This document shows, piece by piece, positions 36,546 to 48,318 of a stretch of DNA of 64,000 bases (position 1 is its first letter; each line of letters starts with the position of its first letter). Both the position numbers and the translations under genes were made by a program. The DNA is taken from the NCBI GenBank assembly GCA_039000515.1, contig JBCFYV010002312.1, forward strand, positions 23,734 to 87,733, read 5' to 3'. The notes below the pieces were generated by a model that was not told the DNA's origin, searched no databases, and saw only the letters and a list, made by a program, of their open reading frames with translations. The DNA is from Timema cristinae. Taxonomy: Eukaryota; Arthropoda; Insecta; Phasmatodea; Timematidae.

Positions 36546-37258
36546 GCGCTGTCGGTTGATTATTCGGATACAGCTCTAGTCCGCTTCATGGCTATCTCCC
36601 CAGCTACACCGTACCTGGGCTCTGCGGCCCCTAACAGTGCAACCAGTGATACCCACCGGGACCGGTTGGAGGGAGGAGTTAGCTCCTCCTAGTGATCGGC
36701 CATCACGAGGAAGCCAAGAGCTCAGCCTCCGAACAGTCGTCTCCTCAAACCTAGGTTCTCAAAAGCCCCAGTACTTTCTGTCTCCCAACCTTGGCTGGAT
36801 GTTTATAGATCCGTCAGTACGGGAAGATGGTAAAGACAGTCTAGTGCGCGTGCGCGGACCGCCGGACGTTGGGCGGGTTGCCTTACTCCTGAGCCCACCC
36901 CGCTTCCCTCTATTAGAATAATCTTTGCTACGAATTTGCTACAAAGTCGGCAATTTACAGCACTCCTCTAAAAACTTTGTCAAAAACTTGGCACTGACCC
37001 TGTCTGCAGTGTGAATACCTCGTACCCTCCACGCACGTGCGAGCTACAAGTAGGCCCGTCGTTAGTGACACATTCAACCAACAAGCGCTGTAGTAATTAT
37101 GAATGTGATAACAGAACTAGGGTCTCTTATTGTTTTAATATAACTCATTTAAAAATGTCAAAGTCCTTGATAAATTAAACGGAGAGTTAAATTTGAAGCT
37201 TTGGACTTTTGATTGCATGCGTTTCATTAAAATAACTGAAATTTTCTTCAAGAAAAAA
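36546..37258. other. Intergenic, locally GC-rich, no gene recognised
   Basis: 36,600-36,910 is unusually GC-rich for the window and holds a 94-codon plus frame without recognisable content; CpG-containing strings (GTGCGCGTGCGCGGACCG) stand out near 36,845. It starts with ATTCGGATACAGCTC, similar to the candidate MITE ends at 24.8 and 27.8 kb. Confidence 0.4.
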
Positions 37259-38140
37259 TGAGTAGGTGGGTTGCAAAACTGTCTCGTTCATTATTAGATT
37301 TAGCTTTAAAATATGACGTTTTCTGCAAAACTGTTCTTTTCCAGCTCCCTGTTAGGTGCAAAACTTTCCTTCTCCCAACCTATGGTTTATTAACAAAACT
37401 CTCCTTTTCCAATATTCAATATGGCTATTGATGCTGTCTTATATTCAAAACAATCTTTCTCCTTGGCTGCATAGACTATGAGCTTATTACTCCTTTTTAT
37501 TGCTTTTAACCCCATTACAAAAGTGACATCGGAACCGACTTGCCAATCCTAAAGAGGAGTGACTGTAGGCAACATGGTACCTGATCATCTGCCAAACATA
37601 GTTCCTGTAAAAGAAGTAAAACTAAAATATGTGGATAAACTTCTATCTAAGCACTTTGGTGAAGGGTGAAAAGACATGGCTAACCTCAACTACTTTAAAA
37701 CTGTTATTGATTCTCAATCTGAAGATGTACAGCATATTGAAGTGAACAAAGACGAAGAAAAGTTTGAAGAGATAGGTGATCTGGTTAATATAAATCTGTT
37801 TTAACTCTTGATTCACAAATTAGTCTTCTTTTGATTGAATAAATATTAGTAAATTTGTACGAATAGATTGTTATACCTAACACTTATGTTTTATTTCAAA
37901 ACCGCTATATTCTAATGTGTGTACCTGCAAAACTGTCCTTTTCCAAAATATAGTTCTAATTATTATCCAAACCGTATTGTCAATATTTGTGAAATTTACC
38001 AAATTGACCCAGGTTGATATACTTTCATACCAGGTAAAGTTTCATAAAAATCTAAACATAAATAAACATATTACAGGTTTTTTTGATTTCCTCAAAATTC
38101 TACCATAATGGATAAGGACCGTTTTGCAACTCACCTACTC
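37259..38140 (+). mobile_element. DNA transposon relic with about 20-bp terminal inverted repeats
   Basis: The left end is GAGTAGGTGGGTTGCAAAAC and the right end, read on the minus strand, is GAGTAGGTGAGTTGCAAAAC, a 20-bp match with one mismatch. Flanks are AAAAAT on the left and AAATAT on the right, so a 4-bp AAAT duplication is possible but not certain. GCAAAACTGTCCTTTTCC-like strings recur inside near both ends as sub-terminal repeats. At 882 bp with a broken internal frame it is non-autonomous. The superfamily is not identified. Confidence 0.7.
37574..37804 (+). pseudogene. Possible transposase C-terminal remnant
   Basis: The 76-codon stretch from the ATG at 37,574 to the TAA at 37,802-37,804 is interrupted by one TGA at 37,667-37,669. 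It reads MVPDHLPNIVPVKEVKLKYV then DKLLSKHFGEG, stop, KDMANLNYFKTVIDSQSEDV, and ends in an acidic tail. The 'LPNIVPVKEVKLKYVDKLL' pattern resembles the end of insect transposase-type ORFs, where a Pro-Ile-x-x-x-Lys segment precedes a final helix. It sits inside the inverted-repeat element, as expected for what is left of that element's own gene. No catalytic residue is present, and the similarity is weak. Confidence 0.35.
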
Positions 38141-38523
38141 AAATATATTTTCCAAAACCCTTCTTTTAATAATAGCACGACTCACCGCTAGAGCGCTTCG
38201 TTTCTAGACCGAACCGAATTGAGCCGAACCATTACGAATGTTCTGTGAAGCGTAGACTCCTCACTTATAAGTTGTATTATTTAGTTGTGTTTGGACTTTG
38301 GGGAGATAGGATTATTGCTGGAAATAGTGACAAATAGATTCAAGACGGCTAAATTTAACGTCTCTGGTGATTTTATCATTTTACTACAGTGATTGGAGTC
38401 ATAAATAAGTAAGTAATACAAACATGTTATCCAACAATCGCTTCAGTTAGCTTAAATTGAAAGTAAACTATTTTGAATTCCTTGCAGTTATTCCCCACCG
38501 GTCTTACAGGAAATCTTTAGACT
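38141..38523. other. Intergenic, nothing recognised
   Basis: No frame or repeat of note before the 109-bp tandem. Confidence 0.5.
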
Positions 38524-38782
38524 AGGAAATTTTTAGGTAGTGGTTCTTTGTCATTGCCGCCCATTTTGTTTTTAAATTTCTTTGTCAACATCACTTTTTT
38601 CATTTCTTTGTCAACGCCGCTCTGAAGTTTTTAGGAAATTTTTAGGTAGTGGTTCTTTGTCAATGCCGCCCATTTTGTTTTTAAATTTCTTTGTCAACAT
38701 CACTTTTTTCATTTCTTTGTCAACGCCGCTCTGAAGTTTTTAGGAAATTTTTAGGTAGTGGCTCTTTGTTAATGCTGCCCTT
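38524..38782. repeat. 109-bp tandem repeat (about 2.4 copies)
   Basis: AGGAAATTTTTAGGTAGTGG occurs at 38,524, 38,633 and 38,742, exactly 109 bp apart; the first two units are nearly identical over their full length and the third is partial. Each unit itself holds a shorter internal echo (ATTTCTTTGTCAACATC / ATTTCTTTGTCAACGCC). Confidence 0.95.
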
Positions 38783-40320
38783 AGGAAGTGTGAGCGCGCG
38801 TGTCTGTGTGTCAGAACAAATAAAAACTCATTTACTCGTGTATCTTTTCGGACGGTTATTAAATTGATTGCCTGTATTTAGTTTATTGTTAGTATGGATA
38901 AATACTGCCTATTCAGGCCTTGGGAAGAGTAGCCAACATCAAAAAGTCAAGATTCTCTTTTACACGAAGATAGCAGCAGGGAGTATTTTTATGAACAGTT
39001 TATAAATAATAACTTAATTATTTATCATTTGCTTGCTCAGCGATGGTGATAATATTAATCTAAATATAAAATGACCCAAAATGTAAAGCTTTTTATTTAT
39101 TTTATTTAGGAAAATCATGAAGCTTCGACATTTATCAAAATCTAAAGTTCAATTTTTTGACGATCACAATACTGTCTCTCTCCAAGGGGTTGAGAGAGTA
39201 AAAAACTCCAAAGAGCTTCTAGGGCGGTCCATATTTTTTTTAAATGTTAAAGACTTCTTTAAATAAATTCTTAAGTCTTACGGCATTCGATTTTATAAAA
39301 TATTCTAGAGGAAGGACTTTTCTAAATAACTTATAGAGGCGTGTGACTACTTTATAATTATATAATATAATTAAAATGTTATATATTTGTATTTGTGTTT
39401 AAATTTAAATCTCATTTATGGGGGGTGCCAGAGTAAAAAAGGTGTCAAATATTTAAAAGCTTTTGACATAATATGCTAATTAATTGTCTTTCTTTTTTCC
39501 CTTTTAAGATATGATTAAAAACACTTGTATTGATACTGTGAAGGTTTTGGTAAATATAATATATAATATAATAGCTAGGGTGTGAGAGGTTTAATAGAGA
39601 AGTATTAATATCCTTGGACGCGAATTTCCTAATCAACATCGAGATTATTAGACCGCTGTTCGGTGTCAAAGAGATGCCGTTCTTTTGAGTGCGTGTCGAT
39701 GCTGTACTAGAGTCTTTCTTGCATTCAGACTAATAATATCCTGGACTAACGATTCGTTTTCCGCTTACACCGGCGGTTGGTTTACATTCTCAGGGGCTCT
39801 GCGGAAATATAACTTACAAATAAGTAATAATGGCTTCACTCGTGAATCGTTTCGGCCTCTACCTCAAAATTAATAACGAGTAAAGATACGATGTAGGTAT
39901 CGACGAAAGCTCGAGGTTTCTAGCTTAGCTTTTACCACAACAGTGTAAATATTTTCAAACTAGCGCATTCCATTCTAGTGAACGCATAGCTTAGTTTGTT
40001 TACAAGTCGTCCCACCAAAAACAATACTCATCATAAATACATTACTAATACCAACACTCACGACCAAGATAGACATAACATTTTCCCGATTATTTTAATC
40101 CTCACATTAAAAAAAATAAGCGTGTAGAGTTTAAACCTCTAGAATTGCTGGATCTAAACATATTACGTGCCCCGAATATCTGAGTACACGGGGCCAGCCA
40201 CAGGCTTATGAACATCTTCGTTCCAGATTTAACAGGGGTCCCCGGCCCCCCAACCCTTTAGCGTGGCCCAACACTTTTTAATCAGCTGACACGTCTCCGA
40301 CCACAATCTTAGCAGGTATG
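38783..40320. other. AT-rich intergenic, no gene recognised
   Basis: Several short frames (39,445-39,669 minus; 39,685-39,873 plus) have no recognisable content. Confidence 0.5.
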
Positions 40321-41693
40321 CTGTTCTCATGAAGTGGGGATCCCCTCCTAACCAACACCTCCATCACACTCCTATTCACCTGTTCTCATGAAGTGGGGAT
40401 CCCCTCCTAACCAACACCTCCATCACACTCCTCCTCACCTGTTCTCATGAAGTGGGGATCCCCCTCCTAACCAACACCTCCATCACACTCCTCCTCACCT
40501 GTTCTCATGAAGTGGGGATCCCCCTCCTAACCAACACCTCCATCACACTCCTATTCACCTGTTCTCATGAAGTGGGGATCCCCCTCCTAACCAACACCTC
40601 CATCACACTCCTCCTCACCTGTTCTCATGAAGTGGGGATCCCCCTCCTAACCAACACCTCCATCACACTCCTATTCACCTGTTCTCATGAAGTGGGGATC
40701 CCCTCCTAACCAACACCTCCATCACACTCCTCCTCACCTGTTCTCATGAAGTGGGGATCCCCCTCCTAACCAACACCTCTATCACACTCCTCCTCACCTG
40801 TTCTCATGAAGTGGGGATCCCCCTCCTAACCAACACCTCTATCACACTCCTCCTCACCTGTTCTCATGAAGTGGGGATCCCCCTCCTAACCAACACCTTC
40901 ATCACACTCCTATTCACCTGTTCTCATGAAGTGGGGATCCCCCTCCTAACCAACACCTCCATCACACTCCTATTACCTGTTCTCATGAAGTGGGGATCCC
41001 CCTCCTAACCAACACCTCCATCACACTCCTATTCACCTGTTCTCATGAAGTGGGGATCCCCCTCCTAACCAACACCTCCATCACACTCCTCACCTGTTCT
41101 CATGAAGTGGGGATCCCCCTCCTAACCAACACCTCCATCACACTCCTCCTCACCTGTTCTCATGAAGTGGGGATCCCCCTCCTAACCAACACCTCCATCA
41201 CACTCCTCCTCACCTGTTCTCATGAAGTGGGGATCCCCCTCCTAACCAACACCTCTATCACACTCCTCCTCACCTGTTCTCATGAAGTGGGGATCCCCCT
41301 CCTAACCAACACCTCCATCACACTCCTATTCACCTGTTCTCATGAAGTGGGGATCCCCCTCCTAACCAACACCTCCATCACACTCCTATTACCTGTTCTC
41401 ATGAAGTGGGGATCCCCCTCCTAACCAACACCTCCATCACACTCCTATTCACCTGTTCTCATGAAGTGGGGATCCCCTCCTAACCAACACCTCCATCACA
41501 CTCCTCACCTGTTCTCATGAAGTGGGGATCCCCCTCCTAACCAACACCTCCATCACACTCCTCCTCACCTGTTCTCATGAAGTGGGGATCCCCCTCCTAA
41601 CCAACACCTCCATCACACTCCTCCTCACCTGTTCTCATGAAGTGGGGATCCCCTCCTAACCAACACCTCCATCACACTCCTCTTCACCTGTTT
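40321..41693. repeat. 60-bp minisatellite array (about 23 copies)
   Basis: The unit begins CTGTTCTCATGAAGTGGGGA then TCCCCCTCCTAACCAACACC and TCCATCACACTCCTCCTCAC. Every unit carries the palindrome GGGGATCCCC and a BamHI-type GGATCC. Variants are few (CTCCTC/CTATTC before ACCTG; CCCCC/CCCC; occasional loss of CTC). The period is exactly 20 codons, which gives plus-strand frames of 85-144 codons with the repeat MGIPLLTNTSITLL...; these are not credible genes because they have no non-repeat part. Confidence 0.97.
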
Positions 41694-42371
41694 TCATCTT
41701 ATTAATACAGTAAATAACATTTTATTTTCTCACCGACTTGTTTAACCACCAACCCCCACCCAATACATTCCCCTTGGAATATTAAGGGTGCTCTAAGTGT
41801 CTTGAATGTGCTCCACCTCTAGTTCAGGGACTGTACCTCTAAACCAGCTGATAGTCACAATATTTATAATAGCATTACAGGAATCCAATGACACTTCATT
41901 CGAGATTATTAAATATAACTTTGTTAAAGTGACACGGAAACAAATAACCTGGAAGTTTCATATCAAAATAAAGTTATAGTGTATTAATCAGTTACCTTTC
42001 CATCCTAACTAAACCTAACCTTCCACTAACCTTGCTACCGTTCCATCCTAGCTTAACCTAACCTTCCACTAACCTTGCTACCGTTCCATTCGCTAGTGAA
42101 TTAAACTCTCCATGAATGTTGACAAAATAAACTATTTGAAGTTTGTAGTGTCGCTATGAGAAGGTAGGGTTCATGGACCGCACCAAATGTTGGTCGAGTA
42201 CCTGTTGGACTGGTAGTGATAGTGTTAGCTCGCTAGTATCAAGTGGAATACAGTGATAGGTGCTCACACTGTTCCTGGTAGAAGGACACGCCTTGACGCT
42301 CTATTTTAAATGAAGGTTGTTGTGGCTGGATCTTGCGCTCCTGATACGTATGTTGTCATCTCAGGGGAGAG
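41694..42371. other. Intergenic with a 42-bp duplication
   Basis: CCTTCCACTAACCTTGCTAC followed by CGTTCCAT is present twice in tandem (about 42,018-42,090). No gene is recognised. Confidence 0.5.
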
Positions 42372-45150
42372 TGGAGGGTGAAGAATCAGTGACGGTCTAG
42401 TTTGGAGGGTGAAGAGGCAGTGACGGTCTAGTTTGGAGGGTGAAGAGACAGTGACGGTCTAGTTTGGAGGGTGAAGATCAGTGACGGTCTAGTTTGGAGG
42501 GTGAAGAATCAATGACGGTCTAGTTTGGAGGGTGAAGAATCAGTGACGGTCTAGTTTGGAGGGTGAAGAATCAGTGACGGTCTAGTTTGGAGGGTGAAGA
42601 ATCAGTGACGGTCTAGTTTGGAGGGTGAAGAATCAGTGACGGTCTAGTTTGGAGGGTGAAGAGGCAGTGACGGTCTAGTTTGGAGGTTGAAGAATCAGTG
42701 ACGGTCTAGTTTGGAGGGTGAAGAAGCAGTGACGGTCTAGTTTGGAGGGTGAAGAGGCAGTGACGGTCTAGTTTGGAGGGTGAAGAGGCAGTGACGGTCT
42801 AGTTTGGAGGGTGAAGAGGCAGTGACGGTCTAGTTTGGAGGGTGAAGAGGCAGTGACGGTTTAGTTTGGAGGGTGAAGAATCAGTGACGGTCTAGTTTGG
42901 AGGGTGAAGAGGCAGTGACGGTCTAGTTTGGAGGGTGAAGAAGCAGTGACGGTCTAGTTTGGAGGGTGAAGAATCAGTGATGGTCTAGTTTGGAGGATGA
43001 AGAAGCAGTGACGGTCTAGTTTGGAGGGTGAAGAATCAGTGACGGTCTAGTTTGGAGGGTGAAGAGGCAGTGACGGTCTAGTTTGGAGGGTGAAGAAGCA
43101 GTGACGGTCTAGTTTGGAGGGTGAAGAGGCAGTGACGGTCTAGTTTGGAGGGTGAAGAGGCAGTGACGGTCTAGTTTGGAGGGTGAAGAATCAGTGAAGG
43201 CTAGTTTGGAGGGTGAAGAGGCAGTGACGGTCTAGTTTGGAGGGTGAAGAGGCAGTGACGGTCTAGTTTGGAGGGTGAAGAAGCAGTGACGGTCTAGTTT
43301 GGAGGGTGAAGAGGCAGTGACGGTCTAGTTTGGAGGGTGAAGAGACAGTGACGGTCTAGTTTGGAGGGTGAAGAATCAGTGACGGTCTAGTTTGGAGGGT
43401 GAAGAAGCAGTGACGGTCTAGTTTGGAGGGTGAAGAATCAGTGACGGTCTAGTTTGGAGGGTGAAGAGACAGTGACGGTCTAGTTTGGAGGGTGAAGAAT
43501 CAGTGACGGTCTAGTTTGGAGGGTGAAGAGACAGTGACGGTCTAGTTTGGAGGGTGAAGAATCAGTGACGGTCTAGTTTGGAGGGTGAAGAATCAGTGAC
43601 GGTCTAGTTTGGAGGGTGAAGAGACAGTGACGGTCTAGTTTGGAGGGTGAAGAATCAGTGACGGTCTAGTTTGGAGGGTGAAGAAGCAGTGACGGTCTAG
43701 TTTGGAGGGTGAAGAGACAAAGACGGTCTAGTTTGGAGGGTGAAGAATCAGTGACGGTCTAGTTTGGAGGGTGAAGAGACAGTGACGGTCTAGTTTGGAG
43801 GGTGAAGAATCAGTGACGGTCTAGTTTGGAGGGTGAAAGAAGCAGTGACGGTCTAGTTTGGAGGGTTGAAGAGGCAGTGACGGTCTAGTTTGGAGGGTGA
43901 AGAATCAGTGACGGTCTAGTTTGGAGGGTGAAGAAGCGTGACGTCTAGTTTGGAGGGTGAAGAGACAGTGACGGTCTAGTTTGGAGGGTGAGGAGACAGT
44001 GACGGTCTAGTTTGGAGGTGGAAGAAGCAGTGACGGTCTAGTTTGGAGGTGAAGAGACAGTGACGGTCTAGTTTGGAGGTGTGAAGAATCAGTGACGGTC
44101 TAGTTTGGAGGGTGAGAGACAGTGACGGTCTAGTTTGGAGGGTGAAGATACAGTGACGGTCTAGTTTGGAGGGTTAGAAGAATCAGTGACGGTCTAGTTT
44201 GGAGGGTGAAGAACAGTGACGGTCTAGTTTGGAGGGTGAAGAGACAGTGACGGTCTAGTTTGGAGGGTGAGGAGACAGTGACGGTCTAGTTTGGAGGTGA
44301 AGAAGACAGTGACGGTCTAGTTTGGAGGTGAAGAGACAGTGACGGTCTAGTTTGGAGGGTGAGGAGACAGTGACGGTCTAGTTTGGAGGGTGTGAAGAAC
44401 AGTGACGGTCTAGTTTGGAGGGTGAAGAGACAGTGACGGTCTAGTTTAGAGGGTGAAGAATCAGTGACGGTCTAGTTTGGAGGGTGAAGAGACAGTGACG
44501 GTCTAGTTTGGAGGGTGAAGAATCAGTGACGGTCTAGTTTGGAGGGTGAAGAAAAGTGACGGTCTAGTTTGGAGGGTGAAGAATCAGTGACGGTCTAGTT
44601 TGGAGGGTGAAGAGACAGTGACGGTCTAGTTTGGGGGTGAAGAAGCAGTGACGGTCTAGTTTGGAGGGTGAAGAGACAGTGACGGTCTAGTTTGGAGGGT
44701 GAAGAAGCAGTGACGGTCTAGTTTGGAGGGTGAAGAATCAGTGACGGTCTAGTTTGGAGGGTGAGAGACAGTGACGGTCTAGTTTGGAGGATGAAGAAGA
44801 CAGTGACGGTCTAGTTTGGAGGGTGAAGAATCAGGTGACGGTCTAGTTTGGAGGGTGAGAGATCGTGACGGTCTAGTTTGGAGGTGAAGAAGCAGTGACG
44901 GTCTAGTTTGGAGGGTGAGAGACAGTGACGGTCTAGTTTGGAGGTGAAGAAGCAGTGACGGTCTAGTTTGGAGGGTGAAGAATCAGTGATGGTCTAGTTT
45001 GGAGGTGAAGAGACAGTGACGGTCTAGTTTGGAGGTGAAAGAATCAGTGACGGTCTAGTTTGGAGGTGAAGAGACAGTGACGGTCTAGTTTGGAGGGTGA
45101 GAGGCAGTGAGGTCTAGTTTGGAGGTGAAGAGACAGTGACGGTCTTGTTT
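42372..45150. repeat. 31-bp minisatellite array (about 89 copies)
   Basis: The unit is GGTGAAGAATCAGTGACGGT then CTAGTTTGGAG. The variable triplet after GAAG (AATC, AGGC, AAGC, AGAC) defines four sub-types that are interspersed; AGGC types dominate 42,660-43,320, and AATC/AGAC alternate after 43,330. Units are clean to about 43,790; beyond that single-base losses and gains become frequent (GGAGGTGAAG, GGTGAGAGAC, GAAGAACAG). Confidence 0.97.
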
Positions 45151-45184
45151 GTGGACGGGATCTTCTTGTTTTTGTCCCTTCAAA

Positions 45185-45319
45185 TGATGCGATATTGGTC
45201 TGTGGTGGTGAGTACCTGATGCGATATTGGTGCGTGGTGGTGAGTACCTGATGCGATATTGGTCCGTGTGGTGGTGTGAGTACCTGATGCGATATTGGTC
45301 CGTGGTGGTGAGTACCTGG
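45185..45319. repeat. 32-bp short tandem (about 4 copies)
   Basis: The unit is GATGCGATATTGGTCCGTGG then TGGTGAGTACCT, four copies, the third expanded by GTGTG insertions. It abuts the larger 31-bp array but is unrelated in sequence. Confidence 0.93.
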
Positions 45320-45708
45320 CGCCCGTTGCTGAATATGCACCATAGAGCTCGAACCAGCTGTCTCGAGGTTCCTCTTGACCTGCAGAGATCGAGATAGAGC
45401 TTGGGGGGGGGGGGGGGGTAGAGTATATACAGGAGGTGGCAGAGCTCGCTATGGTCTGAGGGGGGATGTTAGGAGAGATGATAATTGGCTGTTTATTGAG
45501 TTGTCGCGAGCAAGCTAGGCAATTTACAGCACTGTAACAGATGGGGACAGTCGATTATCTCAACTGTGCTTTGTAATCGGTTATACTTGATTTCTCCGAA
45601 TTTATTCGAGTAACTTTGCTCGACCAATCGGTCCTTGTTACATTTTTATTTTCTATTTTCTTATCAACCAAGCGAGAATCAACCTTATTGACTAGAGTCC
45701 TCACCATG
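45320..45708. other. Spacer with a long G run
   Basis: A run of G (about 16 bases) sits near 45,402-45,418. No gene is recognised. It ends at the inferred right-hand terminus of the hAT element. Confidence 0.5.
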
Positions 45709-46700
45709 CAGTGATATGGCGTGCGGTGACTTTTCTCCAACAGGACTAGGTTCGAAAGACACCTTCCATTAAGGGGCTAAAGTGGAATGCCCATATAATG
45801 TACAATATGTAGCTATCAATATACACTTTTACAGGTTATAGGTTACGCAATTTAGCTCCCTTCAACCGATTCACAATATTTAGGCATAGAATAAACAAAC
45901 AAACACAGAAATAAAGATATAATTAAAACAAAAGCATGAATAAAATAAACAAGTAAATAAAAAATGTAATAGTGTAATTTGCCTTATGTGTAAATTAGTG
46001 CGATCCTTTGTCATCTTTCTGAATGAAATTGTCGATAACAGCGTCCTTAGAATAAGTTTGACTCTGCAGTTCATCTACAAGCTTTCTCAACTGACAACAG
46101 AGAAAGTGTGAAGAACCTCCTATTCTCACACTGGGTGGGTGTTACGCACAGTCGTCTTAATACGTTTCAAGCAACAGTGGGTGTGCTCACTGGTATTGTT
46201 GATAACCAAACATCATTTATATGTTTCTTGGAACGATTCTTCTGATAAGTCTGTTTCTCCAGGAACTTAACTTCATAATTTCAGTCACATCCTTCTCTGA
46301 AAACCTTGATAGTCTGTAAACTAATTCACTCCGAAAATTGCCAAATTTGAATAGACAACAGTAGCTTGACTGAAGTGACAAAAATAAACTGTTAGGAAAT
46401 CTAGATTAGAAGCTCTGAATGTTTTAAAATCTAGCAGCTCAATAAATTGCAGCTCATTAAGATCTTGAAACCTCAGCTCCATTTGCTCAACCATGGTGTC
46501 AATAATTTCATTATAAAGACGGACATATTTATTTATTGGATTCAACATCTTCTCTACGTCTCTTCTTAGGAGCTTCCACGTTGTCATCATCTTCTAATTT
46601 TCTCTACGTCTCTTCTAAGTCGTTTCTAACATCTTTGAGGTGAGAAATCGTCTCTTTTACTTTATCGATGCAGTATTTCACATAGAAAGTTTTGTTATTG

Positions 46701-46836
46701 TAATGTTTCTTTAACACGTACATTACCGTACTCGGCTGCCGGGCTCTGTCGCCAACCCTTCTCCTAGGGGAGGGAGAATTGTCCCGTTATAACGTTCCCC
46801 CCTACCTGCTTGTTTGCAGTCAGTGCTTGTCACTAC
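46701..46836 (-). repeat. Dispersed repeat, copy 2 (inverted partner at 25,975-26,156)
   Basis: On the minus strand it reads GTAGTGACAAGCACTGACTG ... AACGTTATAACGGGACAATT ... GTACGTGTTAAA, matching the copy at 26 kb. It interrupts the hAT transposase between the block ending ADTLKILHNV and the following helical block. It could be a small element or a hAT-internal segment shared with the other copy. Confidence 0.8.
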
Positions 46837-47756
46837 ATTATGAAGAATTTTTAATGTGTCGGCGAGAGAAAAAAAGTTGCTGAAAACCTTCAGTAGAAAG
46901 GTGAAATTGATATTTCTCAATGATTGCGCATACCCTTTAGCAGTCACGAAAGCAGCAGTATCCCGACTATCTGGATTTTCAGCAATATTCTCAAAAAACT
47001 GTACGAGCTCTGTTTTATTTTCATTCACAGTGTTCACAATTCTGGAATTGTAACTCCACCTTGTACTGAAAACTGTTAGAAACAGCTTCTTTACATCAGA
47101 TTGTTTAAGAGCGTCAATGCGTTTCAATGAATGTGAAAAGAAATTTGGAATGCCATTCAATGTCTTAAAAATATCTTGCATTCTGTTGTATGATTCACAA
47201 ACTGAGAAAGAACTAGATTGAGTTTGTGAGCATAACAGTGGATGAAGAGTGCACCTGGGCACTTCTTTTTCACAAGCGTTTGTACACCATTTAAATGTAG
47301 CTGCATCAGTTCAATGTAGTTTCCCCGGTTAAGGGGATCTTTCCTGTTCGTCGTGACCTCTGAAGGGCGGCTCTTGTTTAGCCAAATAATAGACACACCA
47401 ATTAATAGTTTCATTAGTTCATTGCTCACTCGGTGTGGATAGGTGTGAGTGAGTCTTTTCACGGCGCATCTTGGCTTTGGGAAAATTGCTATTATTCCAC
47501 ACTACCTGGCTTGGCTCGAACAACAATACAGCCTGTTTCTTGATTTGCCTGCAGTTACCTATTTTGAAGAAGTATAAAAATTTTGTTTTGAAATGACGTG
47601 TATAGTCTTTCAATTTTGTTTTAGAAGAAATGTCTGGAGTTGTCCTGCCTTTAATTATTACTTGCTGCTCCAAACGGAACTGCGAATAATAGGTTGAGAG
47701 CACAGCATTGCGAAAGATGATCGTTACTGCTACATCCCACTGAACTACCTTCACTA

Positions 47757-47760
47757 ACCC
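47757..47760 (+). repeat. Target-site duplication, left (ACCC)
   Basis: The four bases directly before the 5' LTR match the four bases directly after the 3' LTR (53,355-53,358). Confidence 0.9.
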
Positions 47761-48295
47761 TGTAATGATATGAAATTATACGTATCAATATGTTATTATT
47801 CAAATCTGTATTCAAAATTACTATATTTAATATTCGAGCGGGCTGTAAGATTTATTTGTGTAGAACTGTCGAGTTGTAAGGTGTGGTGAAATCCTTCTAC
47901 GTCTCTATTTAAAAAGACAACGCACTTTCCGTGGAAAGAGACGCACCTGGATGACCTCACCCCTTTTCTTCTAGGAAGCTTCGAGAAGGAAATGTCGCTT
48001 GATATACCCCTTCAAATGCGCACATCTGCTCACTGCTGGTGATCCTTCCTTCTCGACAAGAACACGTATAGCTAAGATTCATTTAACGCAATAGTCGGGC
48101 TTTTATCAAAATATAAAATGCGTGTGATATCTAGCTAAAAGTAAATAGTTCATTCATTTAAAATAAAAATAAAAGACTATAAAAAAAACACCAGAACTTT
48201 TAATTTATAAAATAATATAATTAATTATTAAAATAATATCACCCTTACGATGGCGTATAGACATTTCTTATCAGACTAGCGTTTTAATTATTACA
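47761..48295 (+). repeat. 5' LTR of the gag-only element
   Basis: Starts TGTAATGATATG and ends TTAATTATTACA. It contains the element's own promoter region; AAATATAAAATGCG near 48,108 is a TATA-like candidate. It differs from the 3' LTR at about a dozen substitutions and small indels. Confidence 0.93.
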
Positions 48296-48299
48296 ATAA

Positions 48300-48318
48300 T
48301 GGCTTCCCAACGTGGAGG
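48300..48318 (+). promoter_or_regulatory. Primer binding site, Lys-tRNA-like
   Basis: Five bases after the 5' LTR, TGGCTTCCCAACGTGGAG closely resembles the lysine-tRNA (Lys-1,2 type) complement used by many retroelements, with two or three mismatches. Confidence 0.7.

Noticed and set aside
40452..41424. Plus-strand frames with the 20-residue repeat MGIPLLTNTS...
   Set aside because: Period of exactly 60 bp keeps the frame open; no signal peptide plus unique region, and frames restart at each indel.
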